Positions 58,864 through 64,000 of a DNA stretch of 64,000 bases are shown here, one piece after another. The stretch is from Paragonimus westermani (taxonomy: Eukaryota; Platyhelminthes; Trematoda; Plagiorchiida; Troglotrematidae). The position numbers were made by a program, and so were the translations under genes. The notes below the pieces were generated by a model. That model saw only the letters and a list, made by a program, of their open reading frames with translations, ran no database searches and had not been told where the DNA came from. Within the stretch, counting starts at the first letter, position 1. Each line of letters opens with the position of its first letter. The stretch is taken from the NCBI GenBank assembly GCA_008508345.1, contig QNGE01000111.1, positions 363,242-427,241 on the forward strand. Reading direction: 5' to 3'.

Positions 58864-61800
58864 ACTGCCACAGTGTGCTACAAAAGGCGATAGATATCAG
58901 TGATTGTTTCCAAAAATAGAAACTTACTATCCCAGTTGACAAGACTGAAAGGCAGCCTAATATATCTTTAAAAATATTGAGTTCAAATGAAGAAAGCTTG
59001 AAGAGCTGTCATATATGGTCGTTATTTTTAAGTTAAGGGAAGCGCACGAGGTGGCTGCGGTACCGAAAATTTTGGGTCGCAGAGTTTCTGTTGTTGTCGT
59101 TTAGGAAATTCACTGCAGTATGCCAGAAACGGTTAGACAACACATATATCATAATGAGAAGTCTGCGATCAACATTATGTGACACAAACGTTATTTTTCT
59201 GAGCAAACTCCTGTGGCTTTAAATCTGTCCGCAAGTGTATCACATGAACTGCATACAAGCAAGAGCAGGTTCGGTACATTTCAACAACTTGCACAGAGGC
59301 CAAATAAAAACCGTAACAGAGAATACAATGACTGTGCAGCTATCAACATGACCATCGCATATTTTGGCGATGGAGCAAAAATGTATGTAATCCGAGAGAT
59401 TTGTGGAGGGTTTCCTTCAGATATCCTCAGTATGTGCTATATTCAGTAGTTGTCAGACAAATGACAGTTGCATGGTTTTTTATTTGGCCCCACGCCGCTT
59501 CCTAGTTATTTGTTTCAAATTATTTATACCCCTCCATCTATCTTAATTCGAACGACAAAGTTCTTTCTAAATACATGGACAAGCAGAGGAAAAGAATAAA
59601 GTCAGTGCAAACAGGATGTCAAAAAAACAACCTTTTCTGGAAAGGGATTTATAAGTGCGCCAGATTATTATGCAAAAGTATCCAGAGCTATCTAAATGTT
59701 AGCATCCAATTTCATACAACATGTGTCACCATGCCCATGTTGCAGGATGTCTGCTCACAGTCGATAAATGTACCTACAGTTGAGATGGAGGAACTCGTAT
59801 GAAGGTCGATGTAATGTGTAACAACAGTACAGTACACCCACTGTCTTATGTAGTGACAAATATTGCTGCTGAAACGAATTCCTTGAGTTGAGAACAATTG
59901 GAATTCTCTATTGGACTCCACAGAGCGGAACAAGATCGGTATATAAAGGGAGAATATGGAACGGCGTACCTGAGATGTGTTCACGTTAACCATAAATAAG
60001 AAGATGCACACTGAAAAATTAGATAGAGCACATACGTCGGTTTAAGTAGAACACCGAGTCCCCTTAATACAGTTAGCCAAACTACAGAGAAGACATATGT
60101 TGCCAGGTATTAACATTACAATTGATTCTTATCAGTCGTCGCGCAAAAGTAGCAAATTTTATGCAAACTGAACATAACAACAACAAACGAACAAACCAAC
60201 CACATAGTTCTGACTTTTCGCACGAAAACAATGCAGTCAATTTCGTGGCAGGGAGACTGATTCAGTCAACGCTTTCGATGCACACAAAACTGATTTTACG
60301 TTGGAGACCAACGAAAATAAGTCAAAATGTCAACAATTTACGATATATGTCCTCTCTGTTTTGACAATGGTTCATGTCTGGAATCACATTGGTGTAACCG
60401 CGTTTCTTTGAAGCTGTGCGTTACAAATCATAAGGAGAATTGAATTATTCACATTATGAACCCAAAAACAGACACATGGATATATTACCATTAATTGTGT
60501 GAAAATCAGCGCGTAATATTTATCGCCCGTTTACCGCAGTTTGATGAAAAGTGCTATGAGTTTCATCAGCCTCAGACATAGAGAAGTGATTCGAACGTGA
60601 TCTGCAGCAACTTGAATGATTTCAACACCTATCGGGTGATAGATGATTAATACGAGAATAAATGCTGACACTGTATGATGTTTAGGAAATTTTTCATATA
60701 TTTGAAATGATGTTCACTGTGTAAATTACGACGAAACTGGGAGTAATGTGCTGACAACTAAACTGTTTTACTTGATATTACTTTAACACAGAAACTGCAA
60801 GTGAGTTATCCTGTACATTATGGTTTCGGTACAAACATTTGTTGAAGGTTTATTTCCGACTTACCTAATCAAAGGCGGATTTTCTCAAACTTTGCATTAA
60901 TTCCTCAATAAGCGCAAATTATTACTCTAGGAATAAACGATTACAACCAAACAATGACATAACCATGCCATTAGCGTCTTTTACTGATATGAACAGGACA
61001 ACTTTAATGCAAATATTCAGTACCTTCAGTTTATTGTAAAAGTATTTGATAATTTGTCAGTCTCGTACCATCAGAACTGCCAGCGAACTTGAGTTAGTGA
61101 TCATGTAAAGGCATTTTTTAATGGTGAAACCTCACATTCTACAGTGAAACTAAGAAAAATACTTAAACGTCGTCATGTGTAAATAAACTACTGAACAATG
61201 TCTTCCAACGGGCTATAGTGAAAATATTGTTTATGTTCCAAGTGAACACACCAGATAACACACATAGATAGTTACCATGGTTTGCTAATACATTTTCAAG
61301 TAAACTAAAGAATTACGAAAGAATTAGAACGTGTTTACATGTTGCTAACATGTGGCAAGTGTACGCATTTAAGCAAGAAACGTTTTCAGATGTAACGTCT
61401 TATCTGTAACGAACAGCACAAAATGTGCACAGATCTGAAAGAGAATAATAAATGGCTGAATTGAAACAAATGGTCTTCCCATACAGAAATTCATCTGACA
61501 ATCAGTCTGACAGATAATTTCGTCAAGAAAGTTACTCGTGCGCATGCAGGTGTTCATGACTAGCAAACTGAGATGTCAGGATAGGTTGTTGGGCAAACGC
61601 TTGCGATTCATCCTAAAAATGTGTATGTGTTACAATTTGATAGAGTATTTCGGCGAAGTTCAAAATATGAACTTTAAAAAATAATCCATAGTGATTGAAA
61701 TCAAACTGAAAATACAGAACAATATTTATGGTTTTATAGTTAGGAAGTGTGGGGACTGCTTCTAAAATCAGGTTGAAGAGGCATAGCAAAGTAACGATTG

Positions 61801-62485
61801 GCAGCTTTTAACCGACATACACAAGCATAAATAATTGAATAAGGATTCGTAAAGGTGGAAATTACGTGTGTAAGACAAGCCTACTTCAGATGCTCGTAAA
61901 TGTATAAAGACACTGCGAAATGCAAACCGGAATGGCATATTTGCAACATTTGAGAGTCTTTGCATTGTTGCTAAAGTGACATAAACTGATTCCTACCTGT
62001 GTGGAATCATATCAACAGAAAACATCTCAAAAAAGTTTACTTTTCTTATATAAAAAGCATATGGGGTGTTTTGCTGAGGATATTAGGTGGATGTCTGCAA
62101 AATGATTACTCCTCTGAAATACCCACAAGCTAATCGGAAGATGTCTTGAAGAATAGATGCTTTAGTAATGGAAGTTGAAATTTTGCGGAATGGACCCTGG
62201 TGTAGTCGGATTGAATGATTCCAGATTTGAGGATATTTCTCACTAAAAATATCATTCATTAAGTCCGAGGCATAATTTCAGTAAATTTTACGAGTGTCTT
62301 TAAAATTTAGTTACTTCCGTCTACTCGCCCGAATTCAGAAATCGACTTTCACTGGATAACAGATACACAAGCATAATCAGATTACCGAACGCCACTGTGA
62401 CTGGTTTTTCCGTGATCTAAAAATGTGTTCTATTCCATTTCGAAAATGATGTGCAGACATCAAGCTCGACCTAATTCAAAATGAA
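58864..62485. other. AT-rich stretch, no supported gene
   Basis: Frames below 100 codons with no motifs, for example 59575-59802 plus and 60011-59712 minus. No repeats or RNA genes recognised. Confidence 0.3.
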
Positions 62486-62542
62486 ATGGCTGTTTTAACA
62501 CGTCTATTGCTAACTTACGAACAATATTTGCAGGTTTTGAAG
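62486..62542 (+). CDS. candidate first coding exon, 19 codons
   Basis: ATG (context GAAATGG) opens MAVLTRLLLTYEQYLQVLK and runs directly into GTAAGC at 62543, phase 0. Start context and donor are both good, but the piece is short and no further exon or homology is known. Confidence 0.25.
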
Positions 62543-64000
62543 GTAAGCATTTACGAATGATTTCTTGTCGTACAAGTTTTTCTTATCAATCGCATTTGCA
62601 TCAACGTCTACTGGTCAAATGTTTTCGTAGTAACTAATTAACAACGTCTTTTTCAACTTTTAAATGATTCCTTCTGCAAGCGATTAATTGACATTCTAAT
62701 TCGGTTACTTATGTCTCAAGGAGTACTGTTGTATTTGGAAGGTTTACGAACTAACGAACCCTCCTGGAGGTCCGTCTAACCGATACGTTTCTAAATGACC
62801 ACTTTGGGAATGTTCGAATGGACTCAGATCGAACATGTATACCAGACGTTTGAGCACGTGACAAAAGACAAGTTACTTTGGCAAACTTTCTATGTGGTTT
62901 TGCTAACACACTGCGACGGTGGATTGATCGCTTAAAAAAGATATCAAACATCCAGGAGAAACAGTTAGTTGAAACTTACCGTTGGAAAAAATTTGTACAT
63001 TAGTTATAAATAATGCAAATTTGGTTAACAGTTGTACTCATTCTGTTTTCCACGTAAATTCAGACTTTGATGGTGAGCAAATATTTTTGTTGAAGATTAT
63101 AATACACCCAGTTATCCAGACAGAACCACTCGCGGCGAGGCAACCGACTGAAAAACAGACGTTTCAGTCTTTAGTTGTGCATTATTGTTAATGTTAATAA
63201 TAGTATGTGAAAACGTGAAAATCTACTTCGACGTCTTCAGGACCAAAACGATGAATTCAACAATGTGATACACTATGGCGACATTTAAATAAACAAGTCA
63301 AAAATGCTCACATATTTAATGCGATGGTGGATTGACATGTCTCGTTTAGTATCATTGAATTAAACTTGCTAAATACGCACCGTACGCATTATACTATGAT
63401 CTGGCAGGTTTCATTGTACTACACACGTAGTCCGAGATAAAAAAACGGTCAAATGTGACAAAGGACTAATCACTCCTAAGTATTCCTTCATATCAACGCC
63501 CTCACTTGCCTGCGAACGATAATATAGAAAACTGTGCATCTTGTCTGTTAACCGAGCGGTATTCAGAGCAATTCAAAAGTCTGTTTATAGTTTCATGCAA
63601 TTATTTGTTTGCTAACCTATTTTTGCCTCAGATTCAAATGGTAAGCGATGTTGTTGTCAAGATTTCTTGTCGCCCAACTCAGCTTCTCTTCAAATTTCCA
63701 GAGCAATGTACACGTACAACATGGTGCTTACGTTGTTATTTAACATTTTAATATAAGCCTATGTAAGTGTAGGGTTTCAGACAGCATTTAATGAATGAGT
63801 GACGAAGAAACGATTTTGGGTGCCACGTCTAGCGATCTACGAAAGTTAGCCATCGAATGTCCGTTAATAGACATATGGTTCCGTGATTGCTTTCGACGCC
63901 AGAATCTTAGGATTGGGATCGTATTAATTTGCACAATCGTTTCTAATACACTGCATAGATATTCGCTGGACGATTAACTACTGACTGTTGTGCAGTGGTT
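62543..64000. other. AT-rich end of the window
   Basis: A plus frame 63795-63977 begins MSDEETILGATSSDLRKLAI and could be a small coding piece, but has no further support. No other features. Confidence 0.25.

Noticed and set aside
1..64000. CRISPR arrays, operons, bacterial-type promoters, rRNA or tRNA genes
   Set aside because: The window is clearly metazoan nuclear DNA. No regularly spaced direct repeats and no rRNA or convincing tRNA sequence were seen.

Overview
This is a window of animal genomic DNA, about 43% GC at the start and drifting AT-rich after roughly 37 kb. It is gene-poor, has large introns and is full of decayed retroelements. RTE-type and CR1/jockey-type LINE fragments, Penelope-like elements (PLEs) with GIY-YIG endonucleases, a possible R2-like piece and a Ty3/Gypsy scrap, together with two metazoan cellular genes, point to a parasitic flatworm, most likely a digenean trematode. 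That placement rests on protein resemblance I recognise, not on a database search.

Layout. 1-7.0 kb is a graveyard of LINE pieces on both strands: RTE reverse transcriptase, a CR1-like EN domain, two related LINE 3' ends, and an RTE C-terminus interrupted by a 335-bp insertion with a perfect 10-bp target duplication. At 8.48-9.84 kb lies a complete uninterrupted coding sequence for hyccin (FAM126), the adaptor of the phosphatidylinositol 4-kinase III alpha complex. 13-14.7 kb has a GC-richer unassigned ORF and a CR1/jockey scrap. 15.3-17.7 kb is a nearly intact PLE: a 698-codon open frame flanked by 137-bp inverted arms that carry hammerhead-ribozyme-like cores. 19.9-21.0 kb has two older PLE remnants facing in opposite directions.

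A beta-1,3-galactosyltransferase-like (GT31) gene occupies 33.43-23.75 kb on the minus strand. It has two coding exons that join in frame to 375 residues across an 8,553-bp intron, which holds a same-strand LINE and at least two dispersed repeats.

From 36 kb on the sequence is AT-rich and mostly empty of recognisable genes. It holds a possible R2-like fragment, a (TA)n tract, several short candidate exons with good splice signals but no recognised homology, a 3.26-kb inverted structure with two 1,031-bp arms (48,310-51,573), a Gypsy RT scrap and one more PLE fragment.

The two well-supported cellular genes (hyccin, plasma-membrane PI4P supply; GT31, Golgi glycosylation) show no functional coupling. 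The dominant theme is retroelement turnover. The most unusual structures are the PLE with ribozyme-like inverted ends, the 1-kb-arm palindrome, and the small candidate exons, including one encoding a signal peptide.
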